A DNA stretch of 64,000 nt from Aurantimonas manganoxydans SI85-9A1 (GTDB lineage: Bacteria > Pseudomonadota > Alphaproteobacteria > Rhizobiales > Rhizobiaceae). The number at the start of each line of letters is the position of its first letter. The stretch's first letter is position 1. Position numbers and translations under genes: made by a program. The stretch lies in contig NZ_CH672387.1 in NCBI RefSeq assembly GCF_000153465.1, positions 2,023,903 through 2,087,902 of the forward strand. The letters are read 5' to 3'. Positions 27,984 through 36,054 of the stretch are shown piece after piece. The notes beneath the pieces were generated by a model. That model saw only the letters and a program-made list of their open reading frames with translations. It ran no database searches and was not told where the DNA came from.

Positions 27984-29954
27984 TCACCGCCGTTGGGCGG
28001 GGCCAGATGGCAGGGGGACGAGATCGGTCGGATGGGCCCGTACCAGGGCAGCAAGAGGCCGGGTTGCGGTGTCTGGAGGAACCGCTTCTGGCTTTACTGC
28101 GACAAAGGCCAGGCCGAGGACGAACGGATCGACGACTTCCTTGGAGTAGCCGGCGAGAAGGATGGGCCGCTCGCTGCCATCGGGGCCGAGCCGATAGGCC
28201 GAGGGCCACAGAGTCAGAACGTCGCGGCCGTCCTGGCTGGGATGGGTGAACGTGGCGACGGGCATGCGGCCTTCGTGCAGCAACGGCAGGGCGGCGCGTT
28301 CGGGCAGGGGGCCGGCGGACGGAAGCAGCGCCTGCGCCAAACCTCCTGTGGTCATGGGTGACCAGCCGGCCGAAGCCAGCAGCGGCGCCAGCTCGGCAAC
28401 GTCTAGGTCGGTCTGGAAGAGGATCGGTCCGGCCGCGTCCCCGCCCATGGTCAGGCGATGGCTGGCGAGCGACTTCCAGCCGTCCTTGAGCCATTCGTCC
28501 TTCGACATGTCTGTCGTCAGGCGCATCGGCGCGTAGTTGCGGATCCAGATGCCGTAGTCGCGCCACAGATGAGATCCGTAGGAGCCGGCGAAGACGGCGA
28601 GGAGGACGACGACCAGCGGCACGAGGCGGATTGTCCGGTCTCTCAGGTGGGTGGTCAGGGCGAAGACCGCCGCCATCAGGATCCCGAAGCTCATGCCGGC
28701 ACTGACGTCCGTCAGCCAGTGGGCGCCGAGATAGAGGCGCGAGAAGGCGACCGTCAGGGCCGCCAGCGCAGCGATGCCGAGGACGATCGGCCGAGAACCG
28801 GGCTTCATATGCGAGGCCACAATCACCGCCAGGATTCCGAAGAAAGTCATGGACAGGGTGGCATGACCGCTTGGGAACGAAAACGATGAGACGCCGGCAT
28901 AAAGGTCGGTCGGTCGAGGCCGCTCGATGGTTCCCTTGACGAGATGGACGAAGAGTTCCGATCCGGCCATTGCCAAGGCTGCGGCGATGGCGACCCGGAT
29001 ATGCCGGCGGATCGCCAGCCAGAGCACGATGGCAACGGTGAGGCTGGTCAGGACGAAGCCGTCAGCCGCCATGGTGATCGCGGTGACGATCTTCGTGCCT
29101 GCGTCACTACGGTAGGATTGCAGGAAGTTGTAGACCGCCTTGTCCGCCAGCTTCAGCTCGGGATCGAAGAGCAGGTTGCCCAAGAGCAGCAGGAAGCCAG
29201 CGGCGGCCAGCGCGGCAACAACCATGATGGCAGTGCGCCCGACGATGTTGTCGTCGTTGGAAAGGTAGCGCAGTTCCAGCCGAGCGAGCCGGCTTGTCGA
29301 ATTGGCTCGACGCTCGATCCGGACGCGCCGCCAGTCCGCTGCCACCGGCCAGACGAAGGCGATAGCGATCTTGCCAACATACCAGGCCAGAAGGAGCACG
29401 GCGATCGCGCCAACGAGCAGGATCGCAAGGCGTGGATCGAGCGAATGGACCCGGGACAGTCCGATGCCGATTCCGGCCGCGGGGATCAGGTGTGCCGTTG
29501 CCCAGACAAAGGCCGAGGCCACGTTAACGCTCGTGAAGCGGACGACCCCCATTCCGACCATCCCGGCAATGCCCGGCACGATCGCCTTCACGCCGGGCAC
29601 GAAGCGGCCGAGGAAGACACTCTTGCCGCCGTGGCGATGGAAGAAGGCTTCGCCTCGCTCAATCAGCGTCCCGTAGCGCCGGAATGGCCAGACCGTACGC
29701 AGGCGATCCCGGTAATGATGACCGATGGCGTAGGACAGCGCATCACCGGCGGTGGCACCCGCGGCCGCGACGACCAGGACTGGCATAAACGGCAGTTTGC
29801 CGCCGCCGATCATGGCGCCGACCGCGATCAGCACCACGGTGCTGGGGACGAAGAGCCCGATAATGAAGAGTGCCTCGCCGAGACAGACGGCGAACAGAAA
29901 GGTGTAGGCCAGCAGAAGGTGCTGGTCGACGAGGGAGAGGAGGGTTTGCGTCAT
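27984..29954 (-). CDS. DedA-PAP2-LssY three-domain membrane protein
   Basis: A 656-aa fusion. Residues about 1-200 are a DedA/SNARE-associated domain (GLFVPSTVVLIAVGAMIGGG, FLGRFVPGVKAIVPGIAGM). Residues about 270-440 are a PAP2 phosphatase (GTIERPRPTDLYAG, SFPSGHATLS, SRLYLGAHWLTD). The C-terminal ~180 residues match the LssY C-terminal domain type. DedA proteins flip undecaprenyl phosphate or phospholipid and PAP2 domains dephosphorylate lipid pyrophosphates, so one chain may do both (inference). Start at 29954; an operator lies 69 bp upstream. Confidence 0.87.
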   Translation of the reverse strand: MTQTLLSLVDQHLLLAYTFLFAVCLGEALFIIGLFVPSTVVLIAVGAMIGGGKLPFMPVLVVAAAGATAGDALSYAIGHHYRDRLRTVWPFRRYGTLIERGEAFFHRHGGKSVFLGRFVPGVKAIVPGIAGMVGMGVVRFTSVNVASAFVWATAHLIPAAGIGIGLSRVHSLDPRLAILLVGAIAVLLLAWYVGKIAIAFVWPVAADWRRVRIERRANSTSRLARLELRYLSNDDNIVGRTAIMVVAALAAAGFLLLLGNLLFDPELKLADKAVYNFLQSYRSDAGTKIVTAITMAADGFVLTSLTVAIVLWLAIRRHIRVAIAAALAMAGSELFVHLVKGTIERPRPTDLYAGVSSFSFPSGHATLSMTFFGILAVIVASHMKPGSRPIVLGIAALAALTVAFSRLYLGAHWLTDVSAGMSFGILMAAVFALTTHLRDRTIRLVPLVVVLLAVFAGSYGSHLWRDYGIWIRNYAPMRLTTDMSKDEWLKDGWKSLASHRLTMGGDAAGPILFQTDLDVAELAPLLASAGWSPMTTGGLAQALLPSAGPLPERAALPLLHEGRMPVATFTHPSQDGRDVLTLWPSAYRLGPDGSERPILLAGYSKEVVDPFVLGLAFVAVKPEAVPPDTATRPLAALVRAHPTDLVPLPSGPAQRR

Positions 29955-30023
29955 GAGCTTCTTCGGTGCGTGCTGCGGGCAGGCCAGCACTACCGGGCGA
30001 AGCTTCGCGCCAAATGTCTCGAA

Positions 30024-30041
30024 CTATACGGTTCGGTATAG
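30024..30041 (-). promoter_or_regulatory. Regulon operator 3 (DedA-PAP2-LssY)
   Basis: CTATAC-GGTTCG-GTATAG, a perfect 6+6 palindrome, 69 bp upstream of the fusion gene at 29954. Confidence 0.8.
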
Positions 30042-30149
30042 CCGCGAGGCTCGCGAGGGCTACTCACCTGCGATCTCATTGTTTCGCGAATCCGCGATCG
30101 CGCATGGAGGCGCCCCCGCATCTGGAAAGGACAGGACTGGATTTTGGGA

Positions 30150-30944
30150 TCAGGCGCCCGGGTTCGCGGTCGCGCCCCTCTCGATCTTGTCCTTCTTCGT
30201 AATGCTGAGATAGCCAACCAGGCCAGCGATGGTGACGAGGAACAGGACGCTGGTGCCGGTCGTGCCGAGGCCGAGACCGCCAGTGTGTGCTGGCTGGGAC
30301 AACAGGTCCCCCATCGAGGCGCCGAAGGGGCGGGTCAGGATATAGGCCGCCCAGAAGGTAGGGACCGCGTCGACGCCGAACCTGTAGGCGGCATAGACCG
30401 CGGCGATCAGCGCGCCGAAGATGACGGCGGAGAACGCGTAGCCGAGGCCGAAATGCTCGGCGATGAGGTCCCCGGCGGATGTGCCGAGCGCGAAGGTGAA
30501 CAGAATCGCCGCCCAGTAGAAGAGTTCGCGCCGGCGGGTGAAGATCGAATGGATGGAGAGCGTACGCTCGCTCGCATACCAGGCGAGGAACGTCGCCGTC
30601 AGGGCGAGGGCGAACCCGATCGTGGTGGTCACCAGGCTGATGCCGAGATCGTCGACCATGTAGTCGGAAACCAGTGTGCCGACGATGCTGACGAGGACGA
30701 CGACGAGCCAGTAGCTCGTCGGTACGTATTCGCGCAGCTTCAACTGAAAGGCGAGGATGCCGGTCAGCAGTGCGCTCATGATGAGCGAGGTCACGACGAG
30801 GCCAAGCCCGACGTTGAAGATGAGGAAGTCGGCGGCTGTCTCGCCAACGGTGGTCGCCATGATCTTGATCCCCCAGAAGGCGAGGGTGATCTGTGGGACC
30901 TTGTTCCGCAGCGTTTCTGTCAGCGGCGATGGTGCAGGGTTCAT
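30150..30944 (-). CDS. COG4705/DUF347 membrane protein
   Basis: A 264-aa protein with about eight membrane helices and repeated motifs of the DUF347 type: IMATTVGETAADFL, LGTSAGDLIAEHF and FGASMGDLLSQP then GGLGLGTTGTS. Molecular function is unknown. Start at 30944; the operator 83 bp upstream overlaps the end of the histidine kinase gene. Confidence 0.85.
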   Translation of the reverse strand: MNPAPSPLTETLRNKVPQITLAFWGIKIMATTVGETAADFLIFNVGLGLVVTSLIMSALLTGILAFQLKLREYVPTSYWLVVVLVSIVGTLVSDYMVDDLGISLVTTTIGFALALTATFLAWYASERTLSIHSIFTRRRELFYWAAILFTFALGTSAGDLIAEHFGLGYAFSAVIFGALIAAVYAAYRFGVDAVPTFWAAYILTRPFGASMGDLLSQPAHTGGLGLGTTGTSVLFLVTIAGLVGYLSITKKDKIERGATANPGA

Positions 30945-31027
30945 GTGAGGGCTCCGGTCGGACGTGACGCCGCGGCGCGGCATGTCGTTCGTCCTAGGGC
31001 CGGTCGATGGCGAGCGCCTCTCCGCGC

Positions 31028-31045
31028 CTATACCGTTTGGTAATC
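31028..31045 (-). promoter_or_regulatory. Regulon operator 4, inside the 3' end of the kinase gene
   Basis: CTATAC-CGTTTG-GTAATC. It overlaps the last codons and stop of the histidine kinase gene and lies 83 bp upstream of the COG4705 gene, so this promoter begins within the preceding coding sequence. Confidence 0.72.
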
Positions 31046-32458
31046 GCCGGGCGCTGCACCTGTCTTTGCTGCGGGAAGATCGAGCCGGACCCTCAGGCCG
31101 GGACCCTCGTCGAGGGCCTCGACGGTGCCGTGGTGCAGTTCCGCGATCGCGGCAACCAGCGACAGGCCCAGACCGCTGCCGGGCGTCGTGCGGCTGCGGT
31201 CGAGGCGATAGAGGCGCTGGAAGATGCGCTCGCGCTCTTCCGCCGGCACGCCGGGGCCGTCGTCGACGACGTCGAGCAGCACCCGGTCACCGACGCGGGT
31301 GATTCCCACGCCGATATGCCCCGGGGCCGGAACGTGGTTGATGGCATTCTCGAGAAGATTGGCCAGGGCCTGGACCAGGAGTTCCTCGTCGCCCTCGATC
31401 ATCGCCGAGGGCAGCGCGAGTGCGACGAGGTCATGGCCTTCGTCCGTTGCCACATCGCCATAGACATCGCAGATCCTGCGGACGACGTCGGCCAGGTCCA
31501 GCCGGCGGAACCTCGCGCGGCGGGTACCAGCCTCGATCTGGGCGATCCGCAGCAGCGCGTTGAAGGTCTCGATCGCGGCCTCGCTCTCGCTGATCGCGTC
31601 ATCGATCGCCGCCTCATATTCCGCCGGGGTCCGCTGAGCGCCGCGCACGCTTTCCAGCCGTTGCCGCAGCCTTGCAAGCGGCGTCCTGAGGTCGTGGGCG
31701 ATATCGGCAGAGACCTGTTTGAGGCTCGACAACAGTGTCTCGATGCGGCCGAGCATGACGTTGATGTCGAGGGCGAGCCGGTCGAGTTCGTCGCGTCGTC
31801 CGGACACCGGGAGCCGCAGATCGAACCGGCCATCGACGATCTGGCGCGTCGTAGCGGCAATCTCGTCGACCCGCCGGGTCGGCCCGATCGAGACGAGAAA
31901 CCCTCCGAGCAGCGCGAGGAGGGTGGTGACCAAAGCCCCCCAGAGCATCGCGGACAGGATGATCTCCTGGGTCTCGTCGAGCACGTGGGAATTACGGCCG
32001 ATCAGGACCTCGTAGGCGCCGATCCGTTCTCCGAGGCTGAGCAGGAGCACCTCGTTGTCGGTATTGTGGGACGCGGCCCGTTGCAGATCGGCCGAGCCGT
32101 CGACGTGCGCACCCGATAGCTTTTCGTCGGCCCAACCTTCGCGCCAGACCGACGCTGGAATGTTGCCGATGACGGTCTCTTTGCCGGAAACCTGTCGCAT
32201 CAGGAAGAAGCGGTCCTCGGAGCCCGATTCCGCAAGTTCGGCCATCCGGAGCTGCAATTCGCCTTCGCCACCCCGCCGATAGGCATCGCGCAAACCTTCC
32301 ATATCGTCCGATACCGACGAGCGCAGGATGCCGGCCATCTCCGAGGATGCCGCCAGATAGGTCGTTCCGAGGATCGCCAGAACGGAGGCGACGAAGAACA
32401 GCGTGAAGATCAGTGCGACACGGAAGGAGGTCGTGCGGACCTGTTCAGGCAGGAACAT
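31028..32458 (-). CDS. Envelope-sensing histidine kinase
   Basis: A 476-aa EnvZ/PmrB-type sensor: membrane helix at about 14-36, periplasmic domain to about 165, second helix about 168-190, HAMP, then H255 in the H-box ADIAHDLRTPLARLRQRLE, an N-box near 350 (ANLLENAINHVPAPG) and G boxes (DDGPGVP, GSGLGLSLV). It overlaps the response regulator by 14 bp. The signal sensed is unknown; polycationic peptides or metals are guesses from the target genes. Confidence 0.92.
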   Translation of the reverse strand: MFLPEQVRTTSFRVALIFTLFFVASVLAILGTTYLAASSEMAGILRSSVSDDMEGLRDAYRRGGEGELQLRMAELAESGSEDRFFLMRQVSGKETVIGNIPASVWREGWADEKLSGAHVDGSADLQRAASHNTDNEVLLLSLGERIGAYEVLIGRNSHVLDETQEIILSAMLWGALVTTLLALLGGFLVSIGPTRRVDEIAATTRQIVDGRFDLRLPVSGRRDELDRLALDINVMLGRIETLLSSLKQVSADIAHDLRTPLARLRQRLESVRGAQRTPAEYEAAIDDAISESEAAIETFNALLRIAQIEAGTRRARFRRLDLADVVRRICDVYGDVATDEGHDLVALALPSAMIEGDEELLVQALANLLENAINHVPAPGHIGVGITRVGDRVLLDVVDDGPGVPAEERERIFQRLYRLDRSRTTPGSGLGLSLVAAIAELHHGTVEALDEGPGLRVRLDLPAAKTGAAPGDYQTV

Positions 32459-33122
32459 TCAGCACGTATCCCGAGCCGCGGATCGTCTTGATCATCTCCG
32501 TTGAAAAGGGACGGTCGACCTTGCCGCGCAGCCGGCTGACGTGGGTCTCCACGACATTCGTCCTGGGGTCGAAATGGAAATCCCAGACGCGCTCGAGCAG
32601 CATCGTGCGCGTCAGCACCCGGCCACGGTTGCGCATCATGTATTCCAGCAAGCGGAACTCACGGGGCTGGAGATCAACCGACTGCCCCTCGCGGCGGACC
32701 GTTCGAGCGATCAGGTTCATCTCAAGGTCGCCGACCTTCAGGACAGCCTCCTCCCTGCGCATGGGGGAGCGCCGGGCCAGCGCATTGAGGCGGGCCATCA
32801 GCTCGGAGAAGGCGAAGGGCTTGACGAGATAGTCGTCGGCCCCGGCTTCCAGCCCCTCGACGCGGTCGTCGAGCCCTGAGACGGAGGTCAGGAAGATCAC
32901 CGGGGTGTCGCGGCCGGACGAGCGAAGAGCCCGTACGATCGACAGGCCGTCCAGGCCGGGCAGCATCCGGTCGATCACCATCGCATCGTAGTCGCGCGTG
33001 CAGGCGAGCTCGAGGCCGATCGGACCCGAGGCGGCATGGTCGGGGTCATGACCCTCTTCCTTCAGGCCACCGGTCACATAGTCGGCGGTCGAACGATCGT
33101 CCTCGATGACCAGGACCTTCAT
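32445..33122 (-). CDS. OmpR/PmrA-family response regulator
   Basis: A 225-aa regulator: receiver domain with acidic pocket (IEDD), phosphoacceptor D51 in MVIDRMLPGLDG and conserved Lys in DDYLVKPF, then an OmpR-type winged helix (LQPREFRLLEYMMRN, VETHVSRLRGKVD). The ATG at 33122 shares a base with the stop of the preceding small gene (TGATG); a GTG at 33125 is possible. Proposed binder of the five CTATAC-N6-GTATAG sites. Confidence 0.93.
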   Translation of the reverse strand: MKVLVIEDDRSTADYVTGGLKEEGHDPDHAASGPIGLELACTRDYDAMVIDRMLPGLDGLSIVRALRSSGRDTPVIFLTSVSGLDDRVEGLEAGADDYLVKPFAFSELMARLNALARRSPMRREEAVLKVGDLEMNLIARTVRREGQSVDLQPREFRLLEYMMRNRGRVLTRTMLLERVWDFHFDPRTNVVETHVSRLRGKVDRPFSTEMIKTIRGSGYVLNVPA

Positions 33123-33316
33123 CACATGCTCTCCTGTGTTGACGGTTTGGCCGCCGCCGCGGCCTTGCTGAACGTCAGGAATGGATAACCCGTAGCGTTT
33201 TCAACGGCATGGACGTTCCCGGAAAGCTGTAGATAGCCAGCATATGACAAGGGGGCTGCCGCTGCGACCGCGATCATTACAAACAGCCCGCGAACCGGAG
33301 GAAAGGGCGACTGCAT
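33122..33316 (-). CDS. Small membrane protein leading the two-component operon
   Basis: A 64-aa protein with one N-terminal membrane segment (GLFVMIAVAAAAPLSYAGYL) and a short exposed tail (QLSGNVHAVENATGYPFLTF...). The chosen ATG at 33316 gives the membrane segment near the N-terminus; the open frame starts 10 codons earlier. It is translationally coupled to the response regulator and 67 bp downstream of operator 5. The GYLQLSGNVHAV stretch faintly recalls the anchor region of some alphaproteobacterial dual-specificity phosphatases. Function unknown. Confidence 0.68.
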   Translation of the reverse strand: MQSPFPPVRGLFVMIAVAAAAPLSYAGYLQLSGNVHAVENATGYPFLTFSKAAAAAKPSTQESM

Positions 33317-33383
33317 CGGCGAGATCCTCTTGGGATTTCTCGCCAATGGCTAACGAGGGATCTCGCCCGCCGCATGTCAGCAG

Positions 33384-33401
33384 CTATACGCTTTCGTATA
33401 G
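33384..33401 (-). promoter_or_regulatory. Regulon operator 5 (two-component operon, autoregulation)
   Basis: CTATAC-GCTTTC-GTATAG, a perfect 6+6 palindrome, 67 bp upstream of the small membrane protein gene that leads the regulator-kinase operon. Suggests positive autoregulation. Confidence 0.8.
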
Positions 33402-33751
33402 AATCCCGATGGCCACAGGAAGCCACGCAATGCACAGATCGTCGCAGGTAGAACGGTGGCGGCAGATCTGTGAAGCTGATCATCTGCGGGGATTCCGATG
33501 TCGCATGCCGCCCATAAACTCCCGCCCGTCATCAAGCTTGCGATCGCTGTGGTGCCGCCGCAGACCCGACAGATGGTTCTTGCATAACCGCGGCCATGCG
33601 CCGGTGTCCCTGACATTGCGCACGAGCGGCACCTATACCGCCTTCGATCGCAAGGTCTGACGTGGCCTTTCGATGAGCACCGACCAATGATCCCGTGCCA
33701 TCGGTCGGCAAGCCATCCTGAAGGTCAAACCGCAACGCTCGGGGAGCCACG
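33402..33751. other. Intergenic region between regulon and metal island
   Basis: About 350 bp between divergent operons. No supported gene. A partial operator-like string (CTATACCGCCTTCGATCG) at about 33632 lacks the second arm. Should hold the promoter of the MFS gene. Confidence 0.45.
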
Positions 33752-35134
33752 ATGCTGACCGTTCTGCGCCACCGTATTTATCGCCATCTCTTCGCAGCGC
33801 AGGTTCTGTCGCTGATCGGGACCGGCCTGACGACGGTGGCGCTGGGGCTGCTCGCCTACGACCTTGCCGGCGCCGACGCCGGCGCGGTGCTCGGGACGGC
33901 GCTTGCGATCAAGATGATCGCCTATGTGGGTGTCTCGCAGTTCGCCGGGGTCCTGACGGGCTACCTGCCACGGCGGACGCTGCTCGTCGGCCTCGACCTC
34001 GCCCGGGCGGCCTTCGTGCTCGTCCTGCCCTTCGTCACCGAGATCTGGCAGGTCTACGCCCTGGTCTTCGCGTTCCAGTCGATGTCGGCGTTGTTCACGC
34101 CGACCTTCCAGGGCACGATCCCGGACATCCTGCCGGACGAGCGGGCGTACACGAACGCCCTGTCGCTCTCGCGGCTTGCCTACGACCTCGAGTCGCTCTT
34201 CAGTCCGCTCCTAGCAGGGCTTCTGCTCACCGTGATCTCCTTCCACTGGCTGTTTCTCGGCACGGTCTTCGGCTTCCTCGCATCCGCGGCACTGGTCGTC
34301 TCGGTCGCGCTTCCGGTCGCGAAGGCGGCCACCGGCGGTCGGTTCGTCGACAAGTTGACCCGGGGGATCCGCGTCTATCTCGCGACACCGCGCCTGCGCG
34401 GTCTCCTGGCCCTGTCCTTCGCGGCGTCGTCGGGCGGGGCGATGGTGATCGTCAACACCGTCGTCGTCGTGCGCGCCGATCTCGGCGGCACCAACGACGA
34501 CGTGGCCTTGCTCTTCGCCGCCTACGGCCTGGGCTCGATGGCGGTCGCCATCCTGCTCTCGCGGCTTCTCGACCGGGTTCCGGCCCGCACCGTCATGCTG
34601 ACTGGCGCGAGCGCCATGGCGGGCCTCCTCGTCATAGCCGGCACGGGCCTTGGATGGCTGGGCAGCGTCATCCTGTGGGCCCTGCTCGGTGCCGCCGCGT
34701 CGGCGATAGGGACGCCCGGGGGGCTGCTCCTGCGCCGTTCCTCCGATGCCGACAGCCGGCCCGCCGTCTTCGCCGCGCAATTCGCTCTCTCGCACGCCTG
34801 TTGGCTCGTCACCTATCCAGCCGCCGGGTGGCTTGGCGCGACGATCGGCCTTGGCCCGACGTTCCTGGTCATGGCTGCTGGAGCGGCCGCAAGCGTAGCG
34901 GTCGCGCTGGTCTTCTGGCCGGCGAGCGATCCGGTCGAGATCGAGCATGTCCACCAGGCGCTTGTGCACGGCTCGCTGCATGTCCACGACGATCACCACC
35001 GGCACGAACACGAGGGCTGGGAGGGGCCGGAGCCACACCGCCATCCGCATCGCCACCAGCCGATCCGCCATCGGCACGCTCTGGTGATCGACGACCACCA
35101 CGCGATCTGGCCGACCGGTACCGCCGGCGGGTGA
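33752..35134 (+). CDS. MFS exporter with His-rich C-terminal tail
   Basis: A 460-aa major facilitator protein with about 12 helices, the family Asp/Glu-rich loop (LPDERAYTNALSLSRLAYDLESL) and a His-rich cytosolic tail from about residue 390 (HVHQALVHGSLHVHDDHHRHEHEG and PHRHPHRHQPIRHRH). Such tails occur on NreB-type nickel and other metal exporters, so metal efflux is likely; the metal is not determined. GGGGAG precedes the ATG. Confidence 0.85.
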   Translation: MLTVLRHRIYRHLFAAQVLSLIGTGLTTVALGLLAYDLAGADAGAVLGTALAIKMIAYVGVSQFAGVLTGYLPRRTLLVGLDLARAAFVLVLPFVTEIWQVYALVFAFQSMSALFTPTFQGTIPDILPDERAYTNALSLSRLAYDLESLFSPLLAGLLLTVISFHWLFLGTVFGFLASAALVVSVALPVAKAATGGRFVDKLTRGIRVYLATPRLRGLLALSFAASSGGAMVIVNTVVVVRADLGGTNDDVALLFAAYGLGSMAVAILLSRLLDRVPARTVMLTGASAMAGLLVIAGTGLGWLGSVILWALLGAAASAIGTPGGLLLRRSSDADSRPAVFAAQFALSHACWLVTYPAAGWLGATIGLGPTFLVMAAGAAASVAVALVFWPASDPVEIEHVHQALVHGSLHVHDDHHRHEHEGWEGPEPHRHPHRHQPIRHRHALVIDDHHAIWPTGTAGG

Positions 35135-35257
35135 CTCGCGAGCTTCCCGCTATGACGGGGGCGGAGTACGGAAGTCTTAGCGTCGAGCCAGGCGCGTCCC
35201 ATGAGGGCAGGGGTCTGAGAATGGACGCCTCGTCGAGTTCATGATATCCACCGCGCG

Positions 35258-35647
35258 ATGATGTTTCACCGATCCCATGCTCGCACGCCTGCTCGGCTGC
35301 TGACTGCTCTCGCGGTCATGCTGAGCATGCTGTTCGCATCCGTCGGGTCGGTCGGGGCGGAACCGTCCATCATGTCGTCGCAGCCCCTCGCCATGGCGAA
35401 GGTCGCCCAGGCGGATATGGCCGGCGAACCCGGACATGCGCACGATGGCCACCATGCGCCCGTGAAAGCCCATGATCACAAGGCCGCCGGCGGAAGTGAC
35501 TGTGCGACGCACTGCCTGACGGCCGTGCCGCAGGCCGTCGGGCCGACCGACGCCATGCCGGTCAGCCGCAATCTGTCCTATCCGATCCTTACGACGGATC
35601 TGACCGGACAGTCCGGCCCCACCACCGAGCGTCCTCCTCGAACCTGA
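35258..35647 (+). CDS. His-rich secreted protein, 129 aa
   Basis: N-terminal signal (RLLTALAVMLSMLFASVGSVGA), then a metal-binding-looking segment HAHDGHHAPVKAHDHK and a Cys pair SDCATHCLTAVP. The pattern resembles small CopL/DUF2946-type proteins found with copper genes. Probably a periplasmic metal buffer or sensor; inferred from composition and neighbours. Confidence 0.65.
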   Translation: MMFHRSHARTPARLLTALAVMLSMLFASVGSVGAEPSIMSSQPLAMAKVAQADMAGEPGHAHDGHHAPVKAHDHKAAGGSDCATHCLTAVPQAVGPTDAMPVSRNLSYPILTTDLTGQSGPTTERPPRT

Positions 35648-35808
35648 TCGTCCAGGGCTTTTGTCAGCCTTGTTGCGTCTTCCGGCCATCCCTTGGTCGC
35701 AAGCGTGGACGTCAGGAATTCGCCCACGGCGAAGCCTGATCCTCTTCCCCCATGACCGGTTCCGCGAGGCGCATCTCGCGGCTAACGGTATGGCGTTCAG
35801 GTTCAACA

Positions 35809-36054
35809 ATGAGATTCTCCATCATTGCCGGCATCCTGCCCGGCCTGCTTCTTGCGGGCTGTGCGGACGCTGCTCGGGGTCTGCCCGAAACGACCGTGTT
35901 CCCGTCACCTGAGGACCCGAGCACTCCCGGTGGAACACCCGGCCGTGCTTCCGTCGTCGGGGCCTATACCCATCGCACGGTCCGCGAGCCGGATGGTTGG
36001 CGCGGTACGGGCGTGAACATATCCCCCGTCGCCGGCCGGGAGCCGGCACGATGA
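35809..36054 (+). CDS. Small lipoprotein preceding TolC-like gene
   Basis: An 81-aa protein with lipobox LLLAGC at about residues 12-17 and a Pro-rich, probably extended mature part (PSPEDPSTPGGTPG). Its stop overlaps the next start (ATGA), so it is translationally coupled to the outer-membrane factor. Start at 35809 is where the lipoprotein signal begins. Confidence 0.72.
   Translation: MRFSIIAGILPGLLLAGCADAARGLPETTVFPSPEDPSTPGGTPGRASVVGAYTHRTVREPDGWRGTGVNISPVAGREPAR

Noticed and set aside
33632-33649. A sixth operator-like site (CTATACCGCCTTCGATCG)
   Set aside because: Only the first arm matches; the second arm CGATCG does not resemble GTATAG. A similar half-site at about 35967 (CTATACCCATCGCACGGT) was rejected too.
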